A stretch of 5,684 bases of DNA from Paracoccaceae bacterium (GCA_003511785.1 DOIS01000134.1:1-5684), one strand, 5' to 3'. Positions 1 to 5,592 are shown, counted from the first letter of the stretch. Notes: generated by a model not told the origin, from the sequence alone. Numbers and translations are program-made.

Positions 1-1016
1 TGCCGGTCCCGAGCCAGGCCACGGCGCCGCGCCAGGTGGCGACCGCCCCCAGCCCGCAGCCGCAACCCCAACTGCGCAGCGCGCCCGAGGCGCCGGTGCG
101 CACCGCCTCGGCGCCGGTGTCGCCGTTCTTCGGACTGGTGACCACCCGCCAGCCCAGCCCGGGGCCCGAACCGACGCTCTATATCAACCCGGAGGAGCGC
201 GACCGGAGTTCGACCTCGGCGCCCGAAGCCGCACCGGCCACGGTATCGGTCCCGCGCCGCGTGACGGTGGCGGCGCCGCAGGCGGCGCGCCCCTCGCCGG
301 GGCCTGCGCCGACGCTCTACGAAAATCCCGCGCCGCGCCGGGCAAGCCCCTCCGCGCCCGCACCGCGGCCCGCGACCCCCGCGCTGCAGGCGGGCGGCTG
401 CCCCAATGCCTCGGCCTTCAGCCAGCAATACATCAACAAGACCGGCGTGCGCTGCGGCCCGCAATCCGAACCGCCCGTCACGATCCGCCCGATGCAAAGC
501 GGATCGGCGGCCCCTGTCCTGGCACCGCAGCGGCCTGTGGTGATGGGCAGCGTCGCGTCCCCGGTCTCGCCCGAGACCCGGATTCTTGCGCGTCACATCT
601 ATGAAGAGCGCCAGAGCACCGTCGTGGGCATGGTGCCGGAGGGCTATCGTCGGGTCTGGGAGGACGGGCGGCTCAATCCCCGCCGGGCCGAGCGCACGCC
701 GAAACCCGCCGTCGCGCGTCGGCCCTCTGTGCCCGAGGGCTATCGCTTGGCCTGGGACGACGACCGCCTGAACCGCCACCGGGGCGGCACCGCCACAGGC
801 GAGATGCAGAGCGCGCAGATCTGGACCGACACGGTGCCGCGCAAGCTGGTCCCGGTCGAAACCGACAGGCCGGTGATCCGGTTGCCCAGCGACAATGTCA
901 GCGCCGCGCCCCGGCCGCCGGGCTTCACCCCGTTCCGGCTGTCCACCCGGTCGGCCGCAGAGGCACCCGCCGCGTCGGCATCGCAGACCGGCACCGCCCG
1001 CAACACCCGCCGCTGA
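1..1016 (+). CDS. Proline-rich repeat-containing envelope-type protein, 3' part (SPOR-like/hypothetical)
   Basis: The reading frame is open from the first complete codon (base 3) to the TGA at 1014-1016, so the true start lies upstream of the window. The GTG at 36 has no ribosome binding site and is not a credible start. Numbering residues from that GTG, the protein is a low-complexity Pro/Ala/Arg-rich chain. It holds a repeated motif, PSPGPxPTLYxNP, at about 40-52 and 86-98. A small block with two cysteines follows (C122 and C140, around GCPNAS...YINKTGVRCGP). A second repeat, VPEGYRxxWxDxRLN, lies at 200-214 and 232-246, then QIWTDTVPRKLV at 261-272. From memory, Rhodobacterales proteins with this C-terminal layout are often labelled SPOR-domain or hypothetical. 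No SPOR fold is visible here, so the function is not established. Composition and paired cysteines suggest an exported or envelope-associated protein (inference). It converges with the next gene, 13 bases away. Confidence 0.75.
   Translation, partial: PVPSQATAPRQVATAPSPQPQPQLRSAPEAPVRTASAPVSPFFGLVTTRQPSPGPEPTLYINPEERDRSSTSAPEAAPATVSVPRRVTVAAPQAARPSPGPAPTLYENPAPRRASPSAPAPRPATPALQAGGCPNASAFSQQYINKTGVRCGPQSEPPVTIRPMQSGSAAPVLAPQRPVVMGSVASPVSPETRILARHIYEERQSTVVGMVPEGYRRVWEDGRLNPRRAERTPKPAVARRPSVPEGYRLAWDDDRLNRHRGGTATGEMQSAQIWTDTVPRKLVPVETDRPVIRLPSDNVSAAPRPPGFTPFRLSTRSAAEAPAASASQTGTARNTRR
150..332 (+). repeat. Two copies of a PSPGPxPTLYxNP coding repeat
   Basis: Bases 150-194 and 288-332 encode QPSPGPEPTLYINPE and RPSPGPAPTLYENPA. 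Eleven of 15 residues agree, and the copies are 138 bases apart inside the first gene. The DNA copies differ at several third positions, which fits an old duplication kept by selection on the protein. Confidence 0.85.
633..782 (+). repeat. Two copies of a VPEGYR-W-D-RLN coding repeat
   Basis: Bases 633-686 and 729-782 encode VPEGYRRVWEDGRLNPRR and VPEGYRLAWDDDRLNRHR. The core is conserved and the copies are separated by a 14-residue basic linker. The second copy leads into QIWTDTVPRKLV, which looks like the conserved C-terminal end of the domain. Confidence 0.85.
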
Positions 1017-1034
1017 TCCGCCTTGCGGCTCAGC
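1012..1034. terminator. Bidirectional hairpin covering both convergent stop codons
   Basis: GCTGA (1012-1016) pairs with TCAGC (1030-1034), and CCGC (1018-1021) pairs with GCGG (1025-1028). The two stem parts are separated by one T/C mismatch, around a CTT loop. The hairpin sits exactly between two converging genes and includes both stop codons. There is no T-tract on either side, so a classical intrinsic terminator is not demonstrated. It may instead protect 3' ends or act with other factors. Confidence 0.45.
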
Positions 1035-2040
1035 CGCAGATGGTCTGCAACAGGACCCAGTCGCGGTCCGCCAGCACCGGCGGCGGGGTCCGGCCGGCCA
1101 TCGGATCGGCCTCGATCAACCCCAGGACGGTCTCGCCGGTGGCGTCCAACGCATAGGCAAAGGGCGTCGAGGGCACCTCCGAGGCGGCGAACTGGTCCAG
1201 CAGGAGCGGGTCCGGCAGCGGCGCGCGTGGCGCGGTCAGGACCGTCTCGGCATAGCGGTCCAGCGCGTCCGGGCTCAACTCCCCGGTGGTGATCAGCCGC
1301 AGCGCGCCGGTCATCCCGGCCGAGCGCAACACCAAAGCCAGCGGATCGACCTCTCCGGCGCGGGCGCGGGCGGTCAGGATATGGCCCGCGGCCACGGCGG
1401 GGTCCTCGTGATCCTCGATCACCGCCCGGTTCAGGAGCACGATCCCCCCGGGCAGCATCAGGCTGTCGCGCAGGCCAGTCCGCAGGACCACAAGGCGCCT
1501 GACATCCGTACGCCGGGCCAGCCGGGCCAGCACCGGGCGGGTCTCGGCGGTCGCGCAGGCCGGGCCGGTCATGCGCTCGAGCCGCTCCAGGATGTCCCGG
1601 CCGATCTGCTGGCGCTTGATCTCGGGCACCACGCCCAGCGTGTGCCGGGTCACCGCGCCGGGCAGCCAGAACACGGCGAGCCCCAGGAACACCAGGGTCA
1701 GCACCAGCACCGAGACCGTCCGCAACCGGCCCGGGTGGGGGCGCGCGCGCTCGATGGCGCGGCGCAGCTTCTCGATGGCGGCGACCATCTCGGTCGCATC
1801 CGCCCCCAGTTCCAACGTTTCGCCGGGATCGCCGTCGGGCGCGTAGAGCGCAGGCTCTTCTCCGGGGTTGAGCCGGTCCACTGCGGCCAGCGACCAATGG
1901 GTCAACGGCCGGTCGCGCATATCGGTGATGACCAGCGTCGCCTCGCCGATCGAAACCACCACCTCGCGGCGCTGCTCCTCGGGGCCGGGGCGCCACAGGC
2001 CGGTGGCCTCCAGCCGGTCATATTCCCTGAGCGCCGTCAT
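1030..2040 (-). CDS. Membrane-anchored M48 peptidase-like protein lacking HExxH (probable pseudo-enzyme)
   Basis: 336 residues. The start ATG (complement of 2038-2040) has only a weak AGCAGG-type binding site upstream. The order of parts resembles a Rhodobacterales M48 metallopeptidase group: an N-terminal beta-rich domain (about 24-100), a single hydrophobic segment (about 108-126, VSVLVLTLVFLGLAVFWLP), a segment with ACATAETRPVLARLA (161-175), then LPGGIVLLNRAVI (196-208), matching the M48 LPGG-x-V-x-x-x-x-G-L/V signature. In active members a helix with HExxH follows. Here the aligned stretch reads VAAGHILTARARAGEVDPLA (216-235), with TARAR where HExxH should be, then LRSAG as in the family. 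The C-terminus ends DWVLLQTIC. What I see is the fold signature without zinc ligands; loss of catalysis is inferred. It could be a scaffold or regulatory pseudo-protease, or simply be listed as hypothetical. It is probably its own transcription unit, 163 bases downstream of the acyl-CoA synthetase. Confidence 0.8.
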   Translation of the reverse strand: MTALREYDRLEATGLWRPGPEEQRREVVVSIGEATLVITDMRDRPLTHWSLAAVDRLNPGEEPALYAPDGDPGETLELGADATEMVAAIEKLRRAIERARPHPGRLRTVSVLVLTLVFLGLAVFWLPGAVTRHTLGVVPEIKRQQIGRDILERLERMTGPACATAETRPVLARLARRTDVRRLVVLRTGLRDSLMLPGGIVLLNRAVIEDHEDPAVAAGHILTARARAGEVDPLALVLRSAGMTGALRLITTGELSPDALDRYAETVLTAPRAPLPDPLLLDQFAASEVPSTPFAYALDATGETVLGLIEADPMAGRTPPPVLADRDWVLLQTICG

Positions 2041-2076
2041 CTGCGCGCCTGCTGCTCATCTTTGTCGTTTGGCCGC

Positions 2077-2106
2077 AGGCTAGCACGGCACCGGCCAGTC
2101 CGGCAA
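2077..2106 (-). promoter_or_regulatory. Candidate sigma-70-type promoter for the M48-like gene
   Basis: On the minus strand TTGCCG (complement of 2101-2106) and TAGCCT (complement of 2077-2082) are separated by 18 bases, placing a start point about 30 bases before the ATG at 2040. TTGCC- and TAGCCT-like elements are plausible in GC-rich alphaproteobacteria. The match is by eye only. Confidence 0.4.
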
Positions 2107-2139
2107 ACCGCTTCGTCGCGGCAGCCCCGCCTGACGGGA

Positions 2140-2163
2140 CCAAGAATTTTCGAAAATTCTTGG
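2140..2163. repeat. Perfect 24-bp AT-rich palindrome (P1)
   Basis: The left arm CCAAGAATTTTC (2140-2151) is the exact reverse complement of the right arm GAAAATTCTTGG (2152-2163), with no spacer. The core is AAGAATTTT-CG-AAAATTCTT, far more AT-rich than its surroundings. It shares its last three bases with the next palindrome. Possible roles are a dimeric regulator site, a transcript-end hairpin, or a dispersed intergenic repeat. Confidence 0.9.
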
Positions 2164-2188
2164 CAAAATTCTTCGAAGAATTTTGCCA
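2161..2188. repeat. Perfect 28-bp AT-rich palindrome (P2), arms of P1 inverted
   Basis: The left arm TGGCAAAATTCTTC (2161-2174) is the exact reverse complement of GAAGAATTTTGCCA (2175-2188). The core is AAAATTCTT-CG-AAGAATTTT, which is P1 with its two 9-base arms swapped around the central CG. As RNA from the minus strand it would form a stable hairpin after the acyl-CoA synthetase gene, so a terminator or 3'-end role is possible. The hairpin is not followed by a long U-tract. Confidence 0.9.
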
Positions 2189-2190
2189 CC

Positions 2191-2202
2191 CGCCGGCCGG
2201 CG
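2191..2202. repeat. Perfect 12-bp GC palindrome beside the acyl-CoA synthetase stop
   Basis: CGCCGG (2191-2196) is followed directly by its reverse complement CCGGCG (2197-2202). It begins one base after the minus-strand stop codon at 2204-2206 and lies two bases from P2. Short GC palindromes arise by chance in such DNA, so alone it means little. Confidence 0.6.
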
Positions 2203-2203
2203 A

Positions 2204-3829
2204 TCACAGCGATTTCGCGGTCTCGCGCAGCGCGAATTTCTGGATCTTCCCGGTCGAGGTCTTGGGAAGTTCCCCGAACACCACGCTCTTCGGTGCCTTG
2301 AACCCGGCCAGCGTCTCGCGCGCGAAGGCGATCAGGTCGGCCTCCCCGGTCTCCGAACCCGGTTTCAGCTCGACAAAGGCGCAGGGCACTTCGCCCCATT
2401 TCTCGTCCGGGCGCGCCACCACGGCGGCCAGCAGCACGTCGGGATGGCCCATCAGCACACCCTCGACCTCGACCGACGAGATGTTCTCGCCGCCCGAGAT
2501 GATGATGTCCTTGGCCCGGTCGGCGATCTGGATATAGCCGTCGGGATGTTGCACCGCGATGTCGCCGGTGTGGAAATAGCCACCCTGGAACGCCTCGCGC
2601 GTGGCCTCGGGGTTCTTGTAATAGCCCTTCATCACCCCGTTGCCGCGCATCACGATCTGGCCCTGGGCCTGCCCGTCCATGGGGATTTGGCGCATCGCGT
2701 CGTCCATCACGGTGATATGTTCCATGAAGGGCATCGCCACCCCCTGCCGCGCCTTGATGCTGGCGCGCGCGGCCCCTTCCAGATGGTCGAGATGCGGCCC
2801 CCAGGTGCATTCGGTGGCGGGGCCATAGACCTCGGTCAGCCCGTAGACCTGGGTGACGTGAAAGCCCATCGGCTCGATCTTGGCCAGGGTCGCAGGCGCG
2901 GGCGGCGCCCCGGCGGTGAACACCTCGACCCGCTGGGAAAATTCCCGCCGCTCGGCTTCGGGCGCGTTGACCAGCATGTTGAGCACGATCGGCGCGCCGC
3001 CGAAATGGGTCACGCCCTCGTCGGCGATCAGGTCGAACATCGGTTTCGCGGCGATCTCGCGGCAGCAGATGACGGTGCCGCCCACCATCGGCATCATCCA
3101 GGCATGGCACCAGCCGTTGCAGTGGAACAGCGGCACGATGGTCATGTAGCGCGGACGCAGCACCATGCCCCAGCTGATGACCTGGCCCATCGCGTTCAGG
3201 TACGCCCCGCGGTGGTGATAGACCACGCCCTTGGGCCGGCCGGTGGTGCCGGAGGTGTAGTTGAGCGCGATGCTCTCCCACTCGTCCTCGGGCATGATCC
3301 AGCCGAAATCGTGCGGCGCATTGCCCAACACCTGTTCATAGGTCGCGTGCCGCCCGGTCGCCGGAAACCCTGCCTCCGCGTCGGGCACCTCGATCAGGAT
3401 CGGCGGCTTGCCCTCCATCCGGGCACAGGCCGCCTCGGCCTGGTCGATGAACTGCGTATCAACCAGGGCCACCTTGGCGCCGCCATGGTCGAAGATATAG
3501 GCCACCGTGCCCAGGTCGAGCCGCGTGTTGATCGCGTTCAGCACCGCGCCGCAGGCGGGCACGCCGAAATGCGCCTCGACCTGGGCGGGGATGTTGGGCA
3601 GGATCGTGGCCACCACGTCGCCCGGCCGCACTCCCATCGAGGCCAGCGCCGAGGCCAGGCGGGTGCAGCGGTCGTAATGCTCGGCATAGCTCTTTCGGTG
3701 GCGCCCATAGACCACGGCCAGCTCGTCCGCGAACACATGCGCCGCCCGGCGCAGCCCCGACAGCGGCGTGAGCGGCACGTAGTTCGCCTGCGTCTTGTCC
3801 AGCCCGGTCTCGTCCGCCATCCAACCCAT
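2204..3829 (-). CDS. AMP-forming acyl-CoA synthetase (ANL superfamily), substrate unknown
   Basis: 541 residues, full length for the family. It would activate a carboxylic acid with ATP to an acyl-AMP and transfer it to coenzyme A, in the cytoplasm. Visible motifs in order: the phosphate loop YTSGTTGRPKG (191-201), PLFHCNGWC (233-241), the adenine-site YGLTEVYGP (329-337), HTGD (420-423), the hinge and A8 region DRAKDIIISGGENISSVEVE (437-456), and LPKTSTGKIQK (521-531) with the catalytic lysine at K528. All expected catalytic residues are present. The FHCNGWC signature and the N-terminal NYVPLTPLS place it with medium/short-chain, branched or aromatic acyl-CoA synthetases, including plant acyl-activating-enzyme relatives. 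It is unlike AlkK/DmdB-type enzymes, which read FHVNAWG there (from memory). The start at 3829 is backed by a purine-rich GGAGGGAA site; an in-frame ATG three codons in is an alternative. It is transcribed away from the sulfotransferase gene. Confidence 0.96.
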   Translation of the reverse strand: MGWMADETGLDKTQANYVPLTPLSGLRRAAHVFADELAVVYGRHRKSYAEHYDRCTRLASALASMGVRPGDVVATILPNIPAQVEAHFGVPACGAVLNAINTRLDLGTVAYIFDHGGAKVALVDTQFIDQAEAACARMEGKPPILIEVPDAEAGFPATGRHATYEQVLGNAPHDFGWIMPEDEWESIALNYTSGTTGRPKGVVYHHRGAYLNAMGQVISWGMVLRPRYMTIVPLFHCNGWCHAWMMPMVGGTVICCREIAAKPMFDLIADEGVTHFGGAPIVLNMLVNAPEAERREFSQRVEVFTAGAPPAPATLAKIEPMGFHVTQVYGLTEVYGPATECTWGPHLDHLEGAARASIKARQGVAMPFMEHITVMDDAMRQIPMDGQAQGQIVMRGNGVMKGYYKNPEATREAFQGGYFHTGDIAVQHPDGYIQIADRAKDIIISGGENISSVEVEGVLMGHPDVLLAAVVARPDEKWGEVPCAFVELKPGSETGEADLIAFARETLAGFKAPKSVVFGELPKTSTGKIQKFALRETAKSL

Positions 3830-3833
3830 TGAT

Positions 3834-3841
3834 TCCCTCCC
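3834..3841 (-). promoter_or_regulatory. Ribosome binding site of the acyl-CoA synthetase
   Basis: The complement of these bases reads GGAGGGAA, four bases before the ATG at 3827-3829. It is the best Shine-Dalgarno match in this stretch and favours this ATG over the in-frame ATG at 3818-3820. Confidence 0.7.
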
Positions 3842-3850
3842 TCGATGCGG

Positions 3851-3879
3851 TGTTCATGGTGCGCGTGCGGCGAGATAAT
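3851..3879 (+). promoter_or_regulatory. Candidate promoter for the sulfotransferase
   Basis: TGTTCA (3851-3856) and GATAAT (3874-3879) are 17 bases apart. The -10 matches the consensus at five of six positions; the -35 is weak. The leader to the ATG at 3959 would be about 70 bases. Identified by eye. Confidence 0.35.
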
Positions 3880-3903
3880 GCGGGGACAAGGCGCGGATGG
3901 AAA
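3875..3903 (-). promoter_or_regulatory. Candidate promoter for the acyl-CoA synthetase, overlapping the opposite one
   Basis: On the minus strand TTTCCA (complement of 3898-3903) and CATTAT (complement of 3875-3880) are 17 bases apart, each matching consensus at four of six positions. The -10 overlaps that of the plus-strand candidate almost completely. The start point would lie about 40 bases before the ATG at 3829. Confidence 0.3.
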
Positions 3904-3958
3904 GGGCCATGAGGAGACCTGTGCAAAGCGCGAGAGGAACCGGGACCGGGGCAGGGCC

Positions 3959-4606
3959 ATGATCCTGTCCACCGGCCGACGCTATCTGTTCATCCATGTT
4001 CCCAAGACCGGGGGCACGGCGCTGGCGCTGGCGCTGGAGGCGCGCGCCATGAAGGACGACATCCTGCTGGGCGACACGCCCAAGGCGCGCAGGCGGCGCC
4101 ACCGGGTCCGGGAGGCGCGGACCAGGGGCCGGTTGTGGAAGCACTCCACCCGTCGCGACATCGCGGGGCTCCTGCCCGAGGCCGAGCTGGACGGGCTCTT
4201 CGCGTTCACCCTGGTGCGCAACCCCTGGGACCGGGCGGTCAGCTACTACCACTGGCTGCGCGCCCAGAGCTTCGTCCACCCTTCGGTGACGCTGGCCCGG
4301 GACCTGCCGTTCGACGCCTTCGTGACCCATCCGCAGACGCTGCGCAGCTTTCGCGCCACGCCCGCGGCGTCCTACATGCGGCGGCCCGACGGGTCCGAGC
4401 ATTGCGACGCGGCGATCCGGCTGGAGCATTTCGAGGCAGACGCCGCGCCGCTTTTCGCGCATCTGGGCTTCCGGCTCGACTTGGCGCGGGTCAACGCCTC
4501 GGACCGGGAGGCCGATTACCGCCCCTATTACAGCGACGACAGCGCCGCTGCCCTGGCCGATGCCTGCGCCGAGGATATCGCGCGATTCGGATACAGGTTC
4601 GGCTGA
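3959..4606 (+). CDS. PAPS-dependent sulfotransferase (Sulfotransfer_2 type)
   Basis: 215 residues. It would move a sulfonate group from 3'-phosphoadenylyl sulfate to an acceptor, probably a sugar or surface glycan given the family; the acceptor cannot be told from sequence. The 5'-phosphosulfate loop is HVPKTGGTAL (13-22), with K16 the expected key lysine. WKHST (60-64) matches the conserved KH-x-T element. The 3'-phosphate site is LVRNPWDRAVSYYHW (85-99), with R87 and S95 in the R-x7-S spacing. The C-terminus ends in FGYRFG, as in relatives. The frame is open back to 3845, but the extra 38 residues are not family-like and would cover the promoter candidate. The ATG at 3959 gives the familiar MILSTGRRYLF start, although its ribosome binding site (AGGG, very close) is weak. 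It stands alone between a divergent acyl-CoA synthetase and the broken Hint gene. Confidence 0.92.
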   Translation: MILSTGRRYLFIHVPKTGGTALALALEARAMKDDILLGDTPKARRRRHRVREARTRGRLWKHSTRRDIAGLLPEAELDGLFAFTLVRNPWDRAVSYYHWLRAQSFVHPSVTLARDLPFDAFVTHPQTLRSFRATPAASYMRRPDGSEHCDAAIRLEHFEADAAPLFAHLGFRLDLARVNASDREADYRPYYSDDSAAALADACAEDIARFGYRFG

Positions 4607-4628
4607 TCCGCTGTCGCTCTGGGCGGGC

Positions 4629-4653
4629 CAATCGCGCGCGATGCCGCGCATTG
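4629..4653. terminator. Possible hairpin after the sulfotransferase
   Basis: CAAT (4629-4632) pairs with ATTG (4650-4653), and GCGCG (4634-4638) pairs with CGCGC (4645-4649), with one bulged C and a six-base loop. It starts 22 bases after the stop codon. Bases 4631-4642 also form a perfect palindrome, an alternative fold. No T-tract follows, so termination is only suggested. Confidence 0.3.
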
Positions 4654-4664
4654 TTGCGAAATCC

Positions 4665-4687
4665 CCGGGGAATGCCCGGGAAATGCC
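4665..4687. repeat. Two tandem 12-base units with 11-base spacing
   Basis: CCGGGGAATGCC (4665-4676) and CCGGGAAATGCC (4676-4687) agree at 11 of 12 positions and share one base. They lie in the spacer before the Hint gene. The period of about one helical turn would suit a protein bound to one face of the DNA. The rest of the 174-base spacer shows only small GC hairpins, such as GCCCT/AGGGC at 4723-4735. Confidence 0.55.
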
Positions 4688-4780
4688 ACGTTTCAGCCCT
4701 TTTCGGGGCGGTCGAATCGGCCGCCCTCGCAGGGCAGATCGCCGGGCGAACGGCCGGCCTACGCTCCCGGAGACCCCGCC

Positions 4781-4993
4781 ATGTTCGGATGGATCGCGCT
4801 CGCAAAAGAGAAAACCGCCTATCACGCCGAACCCGGCGGCGGGGCGGGCACGCTGATCACCGGCAATGCCAGGCTGCTCGACGGCACCCGCGTTGCCACG
4901 CGCCAGGGTTGGCACCCGGTCGAAACCCTGTGCCTGGGCTGCGAGGTCCTGACCTTCGATCATGGTCTGCAACCCGTAGAGCACGCTGCATGA
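4781..4993 (+). CDS. N-terminal fragment of the Hint-domain protein (70 codons)
   Basis: The first half of the broken gene as it would be translated: MFGWIALAKEK at the start, Hint block at about 31-66, ending HAA after the frameshift. The 70-residue product would lack the second half of the fold and is unlikely to be functional. Confidence 0.6.
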   Translation: MFGWIALAKEKTAYHAEPGGGAGTLITGNARLLDGTRVATRQGWHPVETLCLGCEVLTFDHGLQPVEHAA

Positions 4994-5027
4994 CGACGCC
5001 AAGGCCAGAGGCTGGCAGCCCCTGCGC

Positions 5028-5465
5028 GTGCCGGCGGGCGCGCTGGGCCGACACCCCGATCTTTGGCTGATGCCCGATCAGGGTATCCTGGTGGAATGCG
5101 ACGCCGTGGCCGACCCGCTCGGCGATCCCTTCGCGGTGCTGCCGGCGCAGGCGCTGCACGGCTATCGTGGGATTGCCCTGACCCCGACCGACAGCAGTTT
5201 CGAGACGACGATCCTCGGCTTTGCCCGGGACGAGGCGATCTATCTCGAGGGCGGGATGCTGGCCCATTGTCCGCGCCCGCGCGCGTTGTTCGGCGACGAG
5301 GCGCCTGCGCCGCTCTACGAGGTCGTGGATCGGGATGCGGCCCGGCGGATGGTCGCCGAGGCGAGCGAGGGTCGCGACGGGCTGGGCCTGGCCTGCGACC
5401 CCGAGGAAATCGCGCGGATCGACGCGTGCCAGCGAACGCGTCCCGCCCGTCCGGTCAACACGTGA
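5028..5465 (+). CDS. C-terminal fragment of the Hint-domain protein (145 codons from GTG)
   Basis: The second half of the broken gene. The GTG at 5028 is the valine of the internal VPAGALG motif, not a natural start, and no convincing ribosome binding site precedes it. The frame is open upstream only to 4980, after a TAG at 4977-4979. It carries MPDQGILVECD, DPFAVLPAQALHGYRGI and a C-terminal helix-rich tail, ending at TGA 5463-5465. Confidence 0.6.
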   Translation: MPAGALGRHPDLWLMPDQGILVECDAVADPLGDPFAVLPAQALHGYRGIALTPTDSSFETTILGFARDEAIYLEGGMLAHCPRPRALFGDEAPAPLYEVVDRDAARRMVAEASEGRDGLGLACDPEEIARIDACQRTRPARPVNT

Positions 5466-5556
5466 AGTTGATCGCAACCGGGCGTGCCGGGCGCGTGCCG
5501 GAGCTTGCGTGGGAGCGGGCGGCGCCCTCGGATCGCCCGCCCATGCCCGGCCGGCT

Positions 5557-5582
5557 GCCGGCCCGGGTGATCCCGGGCCGGC
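5557..5582. terminator. Perfect 11-bp GC hairpin between convergent genes
   Basis: GCCGGCCCGGG (5557-5567) pairs perfectly with CCCGGGCCGGC (5572-5582) around the loop TGAT. It lies between the Hint gene on the plus strand and a minus-strand gene ending at 5593, the expected place for a shared terminator. A strong stem without a T-tract is common in GC-rich genomes. The rest of 5466-5592 holds no gene I can support. Confidence 0.6.
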
Positions 5583-5592
5583 GGTTCTCGGA

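Larger units (their letters stand above)
4781..5465 (+). pseudogene. Hint-domain (Hint_2-type) protein, disrupted by a frameshift
   Basis: Two adjacent frames together encode one Hint-type protein of a family common in Rhodobacterales. The first (4781-4993) gives the N-terminal half, with LLDGTRVATRQGWHPVETL and VLTFDHGLQPVE. It then runs into HAA and a TGA. The second, one base out of phase and open from 4980, continues with STLHDDAKARGWQPL and VPAGALG, then MPDQGILVECD, DPFAVLPAQALHGYRGI and GGMLAHCP. Family members, as I remember them, have roughly 20-25 residues between GLQP and VPAGALG. Here about 18 can be pieced together, so a short deletion whose length is not a multiple of three, near 4979-4982, is the simplest explanation. 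The start ATG has GGAG nine bases upstream. The Hint nucleophile cysteine is not seen at the block start, as in other degenerate Hint_2 proteins. A sequencing error could give the same picture. Confidence 0.8.

Noticed and set aside
36..38. GTG as the start of the first gene
   Set aside because: The frame is open to the window edge with the same Pro/Ala-rich composition, and there is no ribosome binding site, so the gene is cut by the window.
740..1996. Minus-strand open frame overlapping the M48-like and first genes
   Set aside because: It is a frame-shifted reading of the M48-like gene with Arg/Gly/Pro-rich content and no domain signature.
895..2301. Long plus-strand open frame of 468 codons
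   Set aside because: It runs opposite the M48-like gene, crosses the palindromes and overlaps the acyl-CoA synthetase end. Its product is Gln/His/Arg/Gly-rich with no recognisable motifs, typical of the antisense of GC-rich coding DNA.
2037..3281. Minus-strand open frame in another phase of the acyl-CoA synthetase
   Set aside because: It is an out-of-phase copy of the same DNA, Arg/Gly/Ala-rich, without motifs, and runs through the intergenic palindromes.
2183..3832. Plus-strand open frame of 549 codons opposite the acyl-CoA synthetase
   Set aside because: It covers the same span as a gene with a full set of ANL motifs. Its His/Asp/Gly-rich product is an antisense shadow.
3845..3958. N-terminal extension of the sulfotransferase (38 codons upstream of 3959)
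   Set aside because: The extra residues are Cys/Arg/Gly-rich, unlike family members, which start just before the HVPKTGGT loop. The segment also overlaps the divergent promoter candidates.
4976..4994. Programmed frameshift in the Hint gene
   Set aside because: No homopolymer or heptameric slippery site and no obvious downstream pseudoknot. The spacing also suggests missing residues, which fits a deletion better.
3854..5002. Minus-strand open frame opposite the sulfotransferase and Hint genes
   Set aside because: It contradicts the clear sulfotransferase motifs on the other strand and shows no family features.
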